From assembly GCA_021818425.1 (NCBI GenBank), contig JAKAEC010000004.1:20237-84236 (forward strand): a stretch of DNA of 64,000 nt, given 5' to 3'. The notes beneath the pieces are model-generated. The model worked only from the letters and a program-made list of their open reading frames with translations, ran no database searches and had not been told where the DNA came from. The position numbers and the translations under genes are program-made. The stretch comes from Pseudomonadota bacterium. Lineage in GTDB: Bacteria; Pseudomonadota; Alphaproteobacteria; Acetobacterales; Acetobacteraceae. The number at the start of each line of letters is the position of its first letter. The stretch's first letter is position 1. Positions 33,584 to 43,350 of this stretch are shown piece by piece.

Positions 33584-35208
33584 GCGCTCTGCTTGTCCTG
33601 CGCTTCGGCCACCAATTCTTTGCGGGAAAGCTTGCCTACCACGGTTTTCGGCAGCGCAGTACGGAACTCAATCCATTTCGGCCGTTCTACCGGGGAAAGA
33701 CGCTCGGCCAAAAAAGTCTGCAATTCCGCCTCGGTAATCTGTATGGCATCTCGAAGTCTTACGTAAGCTTTGGGTACTTGGCCGCGCTTGGCATCCGGCA
33801 CGCCAATCACTACTGCCTCCAGCACCGCCGGATGCTGGTAGAGCGCATCCTCGACCATGCGCGGATATACGTTGTAACCACCTGAAATAATTAAATCTTT
33901 AATCCGGTCAACCAAGAAGATATAACCATCCTCGTCGATATACCCCACATCGCCGGTGCGTAGTGCACCGTCGATGAATACCTTCTTCGTCTCGTCCGCG
34001 TTGTTCCAATAACCCAGCATCACTTGCGGGCCACGCACACAAACTTCACCACGCTCGCCCTGCGCTACGATACGGAAAGGATCATCCAACGCTCGAATTT
34101 CCACGGTTGTCTCATCCAAGGGCAGACCGATGGAGCCATCGCGCACTGCACCAAATAGATTGGCCGCCACCACGGGCGAGGCTTCGGAGAGCCCATATCC
34201 TTCAACCAGTTGACAGCCGGAGAGCTGCTCGAAGCGCGTTCGGATTTCGGCGGGCAACGGCGCGGCACCGGAAACGCAAAAGCGGATGGAGGCCAGTTCC
34301 CATTTTTCTTTTGCAGCTGCCTCGTTGATATTTGCATATATGGTTGGCACGCCGGGGAAGAAAAGCGGTTTAGTGCGCGCCAACGTCTTGCGTAGCAATT
34401 CCTTTTCGTAACGCGGCAGCAGAATCATATTCAAGCCCAGCGCCGTGGAAAGATTCATAGCCACCGTCATCGCAAACACGTGAAACAATGGCACGAGAGT
34501 GAGCATACCAGAACCTGGCGGAATCTCAGGCAGCCTCCTGGCTACCTGCGCGCAATTAGCGGTGAGGTTGGCATGGCTCAGCATCGCTGCTTTCGGAATT
34601 CCGGTGGTGCCGCCGGTGTATTGCAGAACTGCTACATCCTCTAAAGGGTTGCAGGTTACAGGACGCGGCGCAGCGCCTGGTGCCACCAGCGCACTGAAAG
34701 AAACGTGCCTTGCATCCACCGGGATGTCAGCCAAGCTCTTGCGTTTTGTCAGCCAGAAACCAAAGCGTTTCAAGGGGTCCAGACATCCCAGTATCGAACC
34801 AACAATGAGATGGCTCAGCGACCCGTCCGCCACGATAGGTGCAAATTTCTCGTATAGATCTCTTACATCTAGCGTCACCGCAATGCGTGCGCCGCTGTCC
34901 GCTAAAAAATGTCGAATCTCGCTTTCCGCATAAAGCGGGCTGAGGTTTACTACCACACCACCCGCTTGCAAAATGCCATAGTAACAGACAACATAATAAG
35001 GCGTGTTCGGTAGACACAAGGCTACGCGAGTACCTTTTATCACGCCCAGACGCTGAAAGCCCGCCGCCGCACGTGAAACTTGCTGGCCCAACTCCGCATA
35101 GCTCGTGCGCTTGCCCAAAAAATCCATAGCCGTAACGCCAGGAAACCGCGCCACGACCTCACTTAGAAGGGCGTTCACCGACTGAACCGGGATAGCCGTT
35201 GCCGTCAT
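33580..35208 (-). CDS. Long-chain fatty acid-CoA ligase (AMP-dependent)
   Basis: The enzyme activates fatty acids to acyl-CoA through an acyl-adenylate. Conserved parts are the P-loop-like LQYTGGTTGIPKAAMLSH, VEGYGLSEASPV, LRTGDVGYIDEDGYIFLVDR with the hinge, IISGGYNVYPRMVEDAL, and the C-terminal catalytic lysine region KTVVGKLSRKEL. The track start (35313) lies within the DUF2147 gene; the ATG at 35208 has a perfect AGGAGG and gives 542 residues. It begins one base after the DUF2147 stop and overlaps the thioesterase. The name fadD is plausible but the exact subfamily is not proven. Confidence 0.93.
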   Translation of the reverse strand: MTATAIPVQSVNALLSEVVARFPGVTAMDFLGKRTSYAELGQQVSRAAAGFQRLGVIKGTRVALCLPNTPYYVVCYYGILQAGGVVVNLSPLYAESEIRHFLADSGARIAVTLDVRDLYEKFAPIVADGSLSHLIVGSILGCLDPLKRFGFWLTKRKSLADIPVDARHVSFSALVAPGAAPRPVTCNPLEDVAVLQYTGGTTGIPKAAMLSHANLTANCAQVARRLPEIPPGSGMLTLVPLFHVFAMTVAMNLSTALGLNMILLPRYEKELLRKTLARTKPLFFPGVPTIYANINEAAAKEKWELASIRFCVSGAAPLPAEIRTRFEQLSGCQLVEGYGLSEASPVVAANLFGAVRDGSIGLPLDETTVEIRALDDPFRIVAQGERGEVCVRGPQVMLGYWNNADETKKVFIDGALRTGDVGYIDEDGYIFLVDRIKDLIISGGYNVYPRMVEDALYQHPAVLEAVVIGVPDAKRGQVPKAYVRLRDAIQITEAELQTFLAERLSPVERPKWIEFRTALPKTVVGKLSRKELVAEAQDKQSA

Positions 35209-35209
35209 C

Positions 35210-35683
35210 TCAGCCTCCTGCGCAGGGTGCCAACGCCATAGCCGGACGAGTCCAGACTTCGGAACGGCCAAGTAGCGGAATTCCGACGTAGCCGCGCACA
35301 TGCAGCACGCCATCCGTCGCCATATACATTATGCAATGATAGGTTTTGCCATTTTCAGGATCGTAGACCCAGCCGCCTCGCCAGCCACCTTCGCCATCCG
35401 ACACAAAACCGCCCAGAACAGAAAGCCCGCAGAGCGTCCTGCCTCGGAGCGCGACATCGGGGTTGCGACTATCGGTTTTGGGCTTGCCAGTCGAATCCAG
35501 AGGCACGCGCAGCCATTCGATCTTGCCACACAAACTGCCCCCGCATCGCAAAATCTCAATCCCGGCCTTACCGGTGTGGTCAAGCCACCAGCCCACAGGG
35601 GTATTATCCGCCCAGGCCGGCTGGCAAGCCCAGGCAAAACAGATCAAGGCCAGGAAGATTTTCGCGTGGCATTTGAAAGCCAT
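35210..35683 (-). CDS. DUF2147 domain secreted protein
   Basis: The 157-residue protein has a signal peptide (IFLALICFAWACQPAWA) and a DUF2147 domain with VGWWLDHTGKAGIEILRCGGSLCGKI at its start and WVYDPENGKTYHC further on. The function of the domain is not established. It is the first gene of the minus-strand set DUF2147-ligase-thioesterase and diverges from the fadL-type gene across a 150-base AT-rich promoter region, so it may belong to the same fatty-acid regulon. Confidence 0.85.
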   Translation of the reverse strand: MAFKCHAKIFLALICFAWACQPAWADNTPVGWWLDHTGKAGIEILRCGGSLCGKIEWLRVPLDSTGKPKTDSRNPDVALRGRTLCGLSVLGGFVSDGEGGWRGGWVYDPENGKTYHCIMYMATDGVLHVRGYVGIPLLGRSEVWTRPAMALAPCAGG

Positions 35684-35833
35684 CTCTTGCTTTTCATCCC
35701 TATTTGGTGTTTTATGTGCACAATACGTTAGGCATCAGCCCTATACAACAGCTAATGACAACAAAATTAGAAAACGACGAACAAAGAAAAATAGCTCGAC
35801 AGCACTAACAAGCTGAGGAGGAATAACAATACA
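35684..35833. promoter_or_regulatory. Divergent control region between DUF2147-ligase and fadL sets
   Basis: The 150-base AT-rich spacer must hold both promoters. A GAGGAGGAATAAC ribosome-binding region lies just before the fadL-type start. I could not pick out a convincing operator for the MerR regulator encoded downstream. Confidence 0.5.
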
Positions 35834-37168
35834 ATGAAAACCGAACCTTCCGTGAAACGACATTCGCTTGCCGCATCCATGCTCGGTGTCGTCGCTTGCC
35901 TTGGCCTCACGCAAGCGGCGTACGCCTCGGGTTTTGGCCTGCGGGAGAGTTCGGCTGACGCGCTGGGAAATGCGTTCACAGGAGGCGAGGCCAAAGCCTA
36001 TGACGCCGGCACCGTCTGGGCCAACCCGGCCGGCATGGCGCTGCTGCAGCAGAATGAGTTTGATGGCGATGTAAGTTATATCGGCCCCTCAGCTACATTT
36101 TCGGGCTATAACACTAACCCGCTCACCGGCGGTACTGTCAACGGCGTGCAGGGTGGCAATGCAGTCGCACCTGCGGCCTCTGGTGCTCTGTTCGGCGTTC
36201 TGGCTCTGGCACCAGACTGGAGGCTCGGCTTTTCCGTCACCAACCCTTATGGTGAGCGCACATCCTACCCCAGCAACTTCGTCGGCCGCTATCAGAGCCT
36301 CGTCTCTAGCATCACCGGCATCGATTTTGATCTCGCCATGTCCTACAAGTTCAACAACCATGTCTCCGTCGGAGGCGGTCCGGTTTTTGAATATTTCGAT
36401 GCACGGCTCACTCAGGCACTGAACGTGCCAGTGCTAAGCGCTGCCACCGGCCAGGATCCGATTGCCGATGTCTACGGCAGCGATGTCGGGATTGGCTATA
36501 ATCTTGGGATCCTCTACAGAATTGACAACGCGACGCGCATCGGCATCGATTATCATTCCCGCATCCGCCATGATATCATGGGCACACAGCGGATTACTGT
36601 TCCGACAATCTATTCCGCGCTGAGCCCCGCCACAGCTGCGCTGCTGAACGCAGGCAACAGCAGTGCCAGCACCACCATCACCATGCCAGATTCGGTGGAT
36701 ATGGGGGTTTATCACCAGATTACGCCGGCATGGGCGGTCATGGGCAGCTTGCAGTGGACCCATTGGGCGCTACTCAACAGCATACATGTAACGCCCACAA
36801 ATGGCTATCCGGGCACTACAATTTACGAGAACTGGCGCAATACGTGGTTTCTGGGCATCGGCACCAATTATCAGCTAACCGACCGGATCATGCTACAGGC
36901 TGGCTTCGCCTTCGATGAATCTCCAGTTACGAATTCCAACCGCACCTCTCGCGTACCAGATGCCAACCACTACGACCTTGGCATGGGCGTGCAATACAAG
37001 ATCACCCCGGCGGCGACATTCGACTTTGCCTACTGCCATGTATTCTCACCGGGCGGCAGCATCAATAGCACTGCCTCCAGCACACTGCCAACACCCAGCG
37101 GCACACTTATTGGCAGCTACGCGATCTCGGATAATTCCATGACCGCCGGTGTGACAATGAAGTTCTGA
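35834..37168 (+). CDS. OmpP1/FadL-family outer-membrane transporter
   Basis: The protein is a 14-strand-type beta barrel for uptake of long-chain fatty acids or other hydrophobic compounds. A signal peptide (MLGVVACLGLTQAAYA) is followed by the family N-terminus SGFGLRESSADALGNAFTGG and ANPAGMALL, and the chain ends in an aromatic residue (TAGVTMKF), as outer-membrane barrels do. Its 444 residues match the family. It heads the plus-strand set with a MerR regulator and beta-oxidation enzymes, which supports fatty acids as substrate. Confidence 0.93.
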   Translation: MKTEPSVKRHSLAASMLGVVACLGLTQAAYASGFGLRESSADALGNAFTGGEAKAYDAGTVWANPAGMALLQQNEFDGDVSYIGPSATFSGYNTNPLTGGTVNGVQGGNAVAPAASGALFGVLALAPDWRLGFSVTNPYGERTSYPSNFVGRYQSLVSSITGIDFDLAMSYKFNNHVSVGGGPVFEYFDARLTQALNVPVLSAATGQDPIADVYGSDVGIGYNLGILYRIDNATRIGIDYHSRIRHDIMGTQRITVPTIYSALSPATAALLNAGNSSASTTITMPDSVDMGVYHQITPAWAVMGSLQWTHWALLNSIHVTPTNGYPGTTIYENWRNTWFLGIGTNYQLTDRIMLQAGFAFDESPVTNSNRTSRVPDANHYDLGMGVQYKITPAATFDFAYCHVFSPGGSINSTASSTLPTPSGTLIGSYAISDNSMTAGVTMKF

Positions 37169-37184
37169 ATACGTGAGGGCCAGG

Positions 37185-37640
37185 ATGCCGAATCGCGACT
37201 CTCTCTATACGGTTACACAGCTGGGCGCTGAGCTTGGCATCACGGTGCGGACGCTATACTTCTACGAAGCGCAGGGGCTTATCTCACCTCGCCGCGCAGG
37301 TAACACACGCGTCTATTCGCAACGCGACCGCGCGCGCATGATCCTTATTTTGCGCGGCAAGCGGCTTGGCTTCTCGATTAAAGAGATCAAAGAATATCTT
37401 GAGCTTTACGATACCGACCCTACGCATGGGCAGCAGACAAGGGTACTTCTGAAAGCCGTGCAGAACCGCATCCACAGGCTAGAAGAGCAACGTCACGCTT
37501 TGGATGAGACGCTTGCCGAATTGCGCAGCATCGTGCTGCAATGTGAAGAAGCGCTAGCGACGGCGGCCCGACCCACCTCGGCGTCGAAACCCAGCCAATC
37601 GAGAAAAGCCGCCTCCAAAACGATCGGGAGATCACCGTGA
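37185..37640 (+). CDS. MerR-family transcriptional regulator
   Basis: The 151-residue protein starts with a winged helix-turn-helix (YTVTQLGAELGITVRTLYFYEAQGL) typical of MerR proteins and continues into a dimerising helix (NRIHRLEEQRHALDETLAEL). No metal-binding cysteine cluster is seen, so an organic or acyl-CoA signal is more likely than a metal. The ATG at 37185 with GAGGG upstream is preferred to the GTG at 37173. It lies between the FadL and thiolase genes and overlaps the thiolase start (GTGA), so it probably controls the fatty-acid genes on both strands; this is inference. Confidence 0.88.
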   Translation: MPNRDSLYTVTQLGAELGITVRTLYFYEAQGLISPRRAGNTRVYSQRDRARMILILRGKRLGFSIKEIKEYLELYDTDPTHGQQTRVLLKAVQNRIHRLEEQRHALDETLAELRSIVLQCEEALATAARPTSASKPSQSRKAASKTIGRSP

Positions 37641-38773
37641 CCCAAGCCGTTATCGCGGGCTATGCCCGCTCCCCCTTTACCCTCGCCAACAAGGGCGCCC
37701 TAGCCCGCACCCGCCCTGACGACATCGCAGCCGAGCTCATCGCCGACCTCGTTGCCCGCACGGGCGTTATTCCGTCCGATTTAGAGGCTGTCATCGTCGG
37801 CTGCGCCTTTCCCGAAGGCGAGCAGGGCCTGAATATCGCCCGGCTGGTTGGACTTCATGCCGGCCTGCCACAATCCGTCGGCGGCTACACAGTGAATCAT
37901 TTCTGCGGCTCGTCTATGCAGGCAATACACATAGCCGCCGGGCATATCGCTACTGGCTCTGGCGAAGTGTTCATCGCCGCTGGGGTTGAGAGCATGAGCC
38001 GCGTGCCGATGATGGGCTTCAACCCGCTGCCCAACCCAGCCCTCTACGCTAAGCTTCCCGCCGCCTATATGAGCATGGGCGAAACTGCTGAGAACGTAGC
38101 AAAGAAATGGAACATCTCCCGTGCCGAGCAGGAGGCGTTCGCGGTGGAAAGCCAACGCCGTGCCGCCGCCGCTGCCATCGCCGGAAACTTCAAGGACGAG
38201 ATCGTCCCGATCACCACCAAATCCGGCAAGGTGGAAGTGGATGGCTGTCCACGGCCCGAAACTACGGCCGAGGGTCTAGCTGACTTAAAGCCCGCCTTCA
38301 GTACCGACGGCTCCGTTACCGCCGGCACCTCCTCACCACTCACTGACGGCGCCTCCGCCGTGCTGGTCTGCTCGGAAGATTATGCTGCCAGACATGGCCT
38401 CAAGCCGCTGGCGCGCCTCGTCTCTGCAGCAACCGCGGGCTGCGCGCCGGAAATCATGGGCATCGGTCCCGTTGTCGCCACCAAAAAGGCGCTGGCGCGA
38501 GCTGGCCTCTCCGTATCGGACCTCGACGTGGTGGAGCTGAACGAAGCCTTCGCCTCCCAGTCGCTGGCCTGCATCCGTGATCTTGGGCTGGACTCGAAAA
38601 AAGTGAATATCGATGGTGGTGCCATAGCACTTGGCCATCCGCTGGGTGCCACAGGCGCGCGCATAACCGGCAAAGCAGCATTGCTGCTGGCGCGCGTTGG
38701 CGGTCGCTATGCCTTGGCCACGCAATGCATCGGCGGTGGCCAGGGCATAGCGACCATTCTGGAGCGCGTATGA
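37637..38773 (+). CDS. fadA: Acetyl-CoA C-acyltransferase (3-ketoacyl-CoA thiolase)
   Basis: The enzyme performs the last, thiolytic step of beta-oxidation. The active-site cysteine lies in NHFCGSSMQAIHIAAGH, the catalytic histidine in GGAIALGHPLGATGAR, and the second cysteine in TQCIGGGQG. The 378 residues fit. The start is GTG at 37637, overlapping the MerR stop, and the end overlaps the fadB-like start (ATGA). This tight packing shows translational coupling through the set. Confidence 0.94.
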   Translation: MTQAVIAGYARSPFTLANKGALARTRPDDIAAELIADLVARTGVIPSDLEAVIVGCAFPEGEQGLNIARLVGLHAGLPQSVGGYTVNHFCGSSMQAIHIAAGHIATGSGEVFIAAGVESMSRVPMMGFNPLPNPALYAKLPAAYMSMGETAENVAKKWNISRAEQEAFAVESQRRAAAAAIAGNFKDEIVPITTKSGKVEVDGCPRPETTAEGLADLKPAFSTDGSVTAGTSSPLTDGASAVLVCSEDYAARHGLKPLARLVSAATAGCAPEIMGIGPVVATKKALARAGLSVSDLDVVELNEAFASQSLACIRDLGLDSKKVNIDGGAIALGHPLGATGARITGKAALLLARVGGRYALATQCIGGGQGIATILERV

Positions 38774-41040
38774 TGGAAACCATCCGCAAGGCCGCCGTTA
38801 TCGGCGCCGGCACCATGGGAGCGGCGATCGCCGCTCAATTCGCCAATGCCGGCGTGCCTGTGCTGTTGCTGGACATCGTAAAGGACGGCGCCAAAAACGC
38901 CATCGCCAAAATGCTCAAAACCGAGCCAGCACCTTTCATGTCCAAATACGCCGCCAAGCTGGTGACACCGGGCAACATCGAGGACGATTTGTCCCAGCTT
39001 TCCTCCTACGACTGGGTAGTCGAAGCCATTATTGAGCAACTGGACCTAAAGCAGGAGATTTATCGCAAGATTGACGCGGTGCGCCGCCCTGGCACGGCAG
39101 TGTCCTCCAACACCTCGACCATCCCGCTCGCCAAGCTCACGGAAGGAATGCCGGAGAGCTTCAAGCGGGATTTCATGATTACCCATTTCTTCAATCCGCC
39201 GCGCTATATGCGCTTGCTGGAGTTGGTGACCGGCCCGAAAACCGACCCGTCCCTCGCCAGCACGGTCGCTAATTTCTCCGACCTCATGCTCGGCAAAAGC
39301 GTGGTGAATGCCAAGGATTCGCCGGGCTTCATCGCCAACCGCCTTGGCGTTTTCTGGCTTCAAACCGGCGTTATCGAGGCCATGGACCAAGGACTGACTG
39401 TCGAAGAAGCCGACGCTATCATGGGTCGCCCATTCGGCCTCCCCAGAACCGGCGTGTTCGGCCTTATCGACTTAGTGGGTCTGGATTTAATGCCCCACAT
39501 TAATGCCAGTCTCGCTGGCTCGCTGCCGCAGGCTGACGCCTTCCACATCGCCAACCGTGACCTGCCGCTGCTCAAGAAAATGATCGAGGACGGCTATACG
39601 GGCCGCAAGGGCAAGGGCGGATTTTACCGCAAAGGATCAAAAGGCCGCGAAGCCATCGACCTCGTTACCGGCAATTATCGTCCGGTGCAAAAATCTAAAG
39701 CTCCGGAAACGCGTGATCTGCGCACTGTTCTTTTGGAATCCGATTACGCGTGGCGTGTGATGGGGCAAACCCTCGCTTACGCCGCTTCCCTGGTGCCAGA
39801 CGCGGCGGAGGATATTCACGCCATCGATGAAGCAATGCGCCTTGGCTATAATTGGAAGTCCGGCCCCTTCGAATTGATCGACAAAATTGGTGCGGACTGG
39901 CTAGCCGAAAAGCTCGCAATGGAGAATCTTCCTGTCCCTGCCTTGCTCGCCACTGCAAAGGGCACAAGCTTCTACCGCACAGAAAACGGCAGCCGCGAGT
40001 ACCTAGGCCGGGACGGTGCCTACTATAAGCTCACTCGCGCACAAGGTGTGCTGATGCTGGAGGACATAAAACTCACATCCAAAGCGTTGCTAAAAAACTC
40101 GTCCGCTGCATTGTGGGACATTGGCGATGGAGTGCTCTGCTTCGAGCTAACCTCAAAAAGCAATAGCTGGGACCAGAATAACCTTGAACTTCTTGAAAGA
40201 GCCATCGACCTCGTACCGCGTGGCCACCAGGCACTCGTGATCTATAACGAGGGTTCACATTTCTCCGCCGGCGCGAATCTCGGCCTTGCCCTCTTTGCCG
40301 CCAATATCGCGGCCTGGGGCGAGATTGACAAGCTCGTCGCCACAGGCCAGCGCATTTTCAAGAAACTGAAATATGCGCCCTTCCCCAGCGTCGCGGCACC
40401 GTTTGGCATGGCGCTGGGCGGGGGGTGCGAAATCGTTCTGCATTCCTCCGCCGTGCAAGCGCATGCCGAAACTTATATCGGCCTCGTGGAATGTGGGGTG
40501 GGCCTCGTGCCCGCGTGGGGCGGCTGTTCGGAAATGCTCGCCCGTTGGACGACCAACAAATCCATGCCGCACGGTCCCATGCCCGCGGCATCCAAGGTTT
40601 TTGAGACGGTCAGCACCGCCACGGTCAGCAAATCCGCTGCCAACGCCAAGGAGCTTCTGTTCTTGCGCGAGACGGATGGCATCACAATGAACCGCTACCG
40701 TTTGCTGGCTGACGCCAAAGCGAAGGCACTTTCCTTGGTAGAAAATTATACCCCGCCCGAGCCATTCACCTATCAGCTTCCTGGGGAGGATGGCCGCGTC
40801 GCCTTCACTATGGCGGTGAAGGATTTCCGCAAGAAGGGCCTTGCCACGCCCTATGACGAGATCGTAGCCGGTGAGCTTGCGACCGTGCTCTCTGGTGGCC
40901 AGGTGGACATCATCGACCGGCCGAGCGAGCAGGATATTCTAACTCTCGAACGTGCCGCCTTCACGCGGCTCATCCGAAAAGACGGCACGCTGGCCCGCAT
41001 TGAAACAATGCTCACCACCGGCAAGCCGCTTCGCAATTAA
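38770..41040 (+). CDS. 3-hydroxyacyl-CoA dehydrogenase / enoyl-CoA hydratase, FadB-like
   Basis: The protein carries out hydration and oxidation in beta-oxidation. From the ATG at 38770 it has 756 residues: an N-terminal NAD-binding dehydrogenase (AAVIGAGTMGAAIAAQFANAG) with the catalytic region MITHFFNPPRYMRLLELV, two C-terminal-type dehydrogenase domains (IANRLGVFWLQTGVIEAM and ETRDLRTVLLESDYAWRVMG), then a crotonase-type domain near the end (HFSAGANLGLALFA and MALGGGCEIVLHSSAVQAHA). The order dehydrogenase-hydratase is the reverse of E. coli FadB; this form is known in alphaproteobacteria. It overlaps fadA by four bases and fadE follows after 12. Confidence 0.93.
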   Translation: MMETIRKAAVIGAGTMGAAIAAQFANAGVPVLLLDIVKDGAKNAIAKMLKTEPAPFMSKYAAKLVTPGNIEDDLSQLSSYDWVVEAIIEQLDLKQEIYRKIDAVRRPGTAVSSNTSTIPLAKLTEGMPESFKRDFMITHFFNPPRYMRLLELVTGPKTDPSLASTVANFSDLMLGKSVVNAKDSPGFIANRLGVFWLQTGVIEAMDQGLTVEEADAIMGRPFGLPRTGVFGLIDLVGLDLMPHINASLAGSLPQADAFHIANRDLPLLKKMIEDGYTGRKGKGGFYRKGSKGREAIDLVTGNYRPVQKSKAPETRDLRTVLLESDYAWRVMGQTLAYAASLVPDAAEDIHAIDEAMRLGYNWKSGPFELIDKIGADWLAEKLAMENLPVPALLATAKGTSFYRTENGSREYLGRDGAYYKLTRAQGVLMLEDIKLTSKALLKNSSAALWDIGDGVLCFELTSKSNSWDQNNLELLERAIDLVPRGHQALVIYNEGSHFSAGANLGLALFAANIAAWGEIDKLVATGQRIFKKLKYAPFPSVAAPFGMALGGGCEIVLHSSAVQAHAETYIGLVECGVGLVPAWGGCSEMLARWTTNKSMPHGPMPAASKVFETVSTATVSKSAANAKELLFLRETDGITMNRYRLLADAKAKALSLVENYTPPEPFTYQLPGEDGRVAFTMAVKDFRKKGLATPYDEIVAGELATVLSGGQVDIIDRPSEQDILTLERAAFTRLIRKDGTLARIETMLTTGKPLRN

Positions 41041-41052
41041 GGAGAAGAGGCC

Positions 41053-42834
41053 ATGCAAACCTATACCGCTCCATTGCGGGACATGCGCTTTGTTCTGCAC
41101 GAGTTACACCCCGCCAAACCCCTGCCCGGCACCGAGGACTTCACACCTGAATTGCTGGACACGATCCTGGAGGAAGCTAGCAAATTTTGCGCCGAGGTAC
41201 TGCTACCGCTCAACGCCCCCGGAGATGAGGAAGGTTGCCATTACGAGAATGGCGTCGTCCGCACCCCAAGAGGTTTCAAAGAAGCGTACCATGCCTTTAA
41301 CGATGCAGGTTGGGGAGCCTTAAACTCCGATCCGCAATATGGCGGCCAGGGCTTGCCGGAAACGGTGGCGAAGTTAGTGGAGGAGATGATCTGCGCCTGC
41401 AACATCTCCTTCGGCCTTTACCCCGGTCTCTCCCACGGTGCTTACGTGGCGCTGAAAGGCCACGGTTCAAAGGAACTGAAGGATTTCTATCTGCCCAAAC
41501 TCGTTTCAGGCGAATGGTCGGGCACCATGTGTCTCACTGAGTCTCATTGTGGCTCGGATCTCGGCTTGCTCCGCACCAAGGCAGTCGCTCAGGAGGATGG
41601 CAGCTATAAACTTACTGGCTCAAAAATCTTCATCTCCGCCGGTGAGCATGACATGTCCGAAAATATCGTCCATCTCGTGCTTGCACGCCTGCCTGATGCG
41701 CCACCCGGCATCAAGGGCATCTCTCTTTTTCTGGTACCGAAATTCCTACCTGCGGAAAATGGCAAGCTGGGTGCGCGTAACGGCGTGTCCTGTGCAGCCA
41801 TCGAGCACAAGATGGGTATCAAGGCTTCCGCCACCTGCCAGATAAATTTCGACGACGCGACAGGCTGGCTCGTCGGCATGCCTAATAAGGGAATGCAGGC
41901 AATGTTCGTGATGATGAACTCTGAACGCCTCTCTGTGGGCACGCAAGGATTAGGGATCGGTGAAGCCGCATACCAGAGCGCAGTTGCCTATGCCAAGGAC
42001 CGCCTGCAGGGCCGCTCCCTTGCAGGTGTCAGATACCCGGAAAAGCCGGCCGACCCGATCATCGTTCACCCGGATATCCGCCGGAATCTGATGACGATGC
42101 GCGCCTATAACGAAGGCTGCCGCGCGCTCGGCGTGTGGGTTGCAAGCGTCATGGACGTGGCGCAGCGCAGCGCGGATGAGAAAGAGAGAGCCGAAGCCGA
42201 AGAATTCGTTGCCGTGCTAACCCCAGTGGTGAAGGCCCTCTTCACAGATCTCGGGTTCGAGAGTGCCAACCTCGCAATGCAGACATATGGCGGTCATGGC
42301 TATATCCGTGACCACGGCATAGAACAACTGGTGCGCGATTCCCGCATCGCCATGATCTATGAAGGTACCAACGGCATCCAAGCGCTCGATCTTGTGGGCC
42401 GCAAACTACCCGCCAATATGGGTCGTTCCTTGCGCCGTTTCTTCCACCCGGTGGCGGAATTCATCGAAGCCAACCAAAACGACCCCATCGTCGGCACGCT
42501 GATACAGGGGTTTGCCCGCGCGTTCGGGGCCTTACAACTCGCCACTGGCTTCATCGCTGAAAAGGCACTGAAAGATGCTGAGGAAGCAGGTGCGGCCGCC
42601 ACTGACTATCTACGCATGTTCGGGCTGGTCGCACTTGGCTTCATGTGGATGCGCACCGCCAAGATCGCGGCGGAAAAAATGATGCAGTCCGGCCCCGACC
42701 ATGAGTTCTACAAAGCCAAACTTGCCACTGCGCGCTTCTTTGCCGAGCGTATCCTACCGCAGGCGGGTGCACTGCTGTTCGCCGTAAAATCCGGCAAGGC
42801 TTCGCTGATGGCGCTCGAAGACGAGGCTTTCTGA
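41053..42834 (+). CDS. Acyl-CoA dehydrogenase with extended C-terminus
   Basis: The flavoenzyme performs the first oxidation of beta-oxidation and gives its electrons to ETF, hence to ETF-QO encoded at 7.4 kb. The 593 residues include the FAD/substrate segment GTMCLTESHCGSDLGLL, the middle beta domain, AMQTYGGHGYIRDHGIEQL and IYEGTNGIQALDLVGRKL, then a C-terminal helical extension typical of the ~590-residue subgroup. The start has AGGAGAAGAGG upstream. It is the last gene of the plus-strand set. Confidence 0.94.
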   Translation: MQTYTAPLRDMRFVLHELHPAKPLPGTEDFTPELLDTILEEASKFCAEVLLPLNAPGDEEGCHYENGVVRTPRGFKEAYHAFNDAGWGALNSDPQYGGQGLPETVAKLVEEMICACNISFGLYPGLSHGAYVALKGHGSKELKDFYLPKLVSGEWSGTMCLTESHCGSDLGLLRTKAVAQEDGSYKLTGSKIFISAGEHDMSENIVHLVLARLPDAPPGIKGISLFLVPKFLPAENGKLGARNGVSCAAIEHKMGIKASATCQINFDDATGWLVGMPNKGMQAMFVMMNSERLSVGTQGLGIGEAAYQSAVAYAKDRLQGRSLAGVRYPEKPADPIIVHPDIRRNLMTMRAYNEGCRALGVWVASVMDVAQRSADEKERAEAEEFVAVLTPVVKALFTDLGFESANLAMQTYGGHGYIRDHGIEQLVRDSRIAMIYEGTNGIQALDLVGRKLPANMGRSLRRFFHPVAEFIEANQNDPIVGTLIQGFARAFGALQLATGFIAEKALKDAEEAGAAATDYLRMFGLVALGFMWMRTAKIAAEKMMQSGPDHEFYKAKLATARFFAERILPQAGALLFAVKSGKASLMALEDEAF

Positions 42835-42910
42835 AAACGCTCCTAACTTTAGCGCCGGAACAGATGTCTATGGGCCATTTGACCGTAGACTTCTCACTGC
42901 CTACCGCAAT

Positions 42911-42938
42911 AAAAAACCCGGAGCGCGAGCGCTCCGGG
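42911..42938 (-). terminator. Intrinsic terminator of the cyo operon
   Basis: A perfect 9-bp stem (CCCGGAGCG / CGCTCCGGG, 4-base loop) is followed on the minus strand by six T residues. It lies 27 bases beyond the cyoD stop. Confidence 0.9.
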
Positions 42939-42964
42939 CCATTAACCAACACGGATTTCGTCAA

Positions 42965-43348
42965 TCACTGCAGCAATGTTGGTTGCGAGGCCGCGGCGGC
43001 GCTAGTCGGCATCACCATGGTGCGCTGATTAAGTGACTGAAACATCCACACTGTTAGCCCCACCGTAATGATGAACAGCGGTAATGTAAGGATGAGAGAA
43101 ACTCCCTTCCAAATTTGCGCACGGGAAATGTCCAGCCCGTAGAACAGCGTCGCCTGCGAAAACAACGCCAGCGCGGCCAAGCCGCCCACCAATTCCACGA
43201 AAGACTGGTAAGGCAGATCGTGACGCATGGTCACAATAAGCGCCGCCCCCATCAGCACTACGGTGCTGACGAAACCCGCGATATAGCGCATCGCGCTACC
43301 CTGACGAACTTCCGGATGCGCGAGAGGATCGGAATGAGAACCGGCCAT
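42965..43348 (-). CDS. cyoD: Cytochrome o ubiquinol oxidase subunit IV
   Basis: CyoD is the small three-helix subunit needed for assembly of cytochrome bo3. The ATG at 43348 (MAGSHSDPLAHPEV, with GGAG upstream) gives 127 residues; the track start overlaps cyoC. Hydrophobic helices are visible at YIAGFVSTVVLMGAALIV, LVGGLAALALFSQATLFYG and VSLILTLPLFIITVGLTVWM. It is the last gene of the operon, directly before the terminator. Confidence 0.92.
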   Translation of the reverse strand: MAGSHSDPLAHPEVRQGSAMRYIAGFVSTVVLMGAALIVTMRHDLPYQSFVELVGGLAALALFSQATLFYGLDISRAQIWKGVSLILTLPLFIITVGLTVWMFQSLNQRTMVMPTSAAAASQPTLLQ

Positions 43349-43350
43349 CT

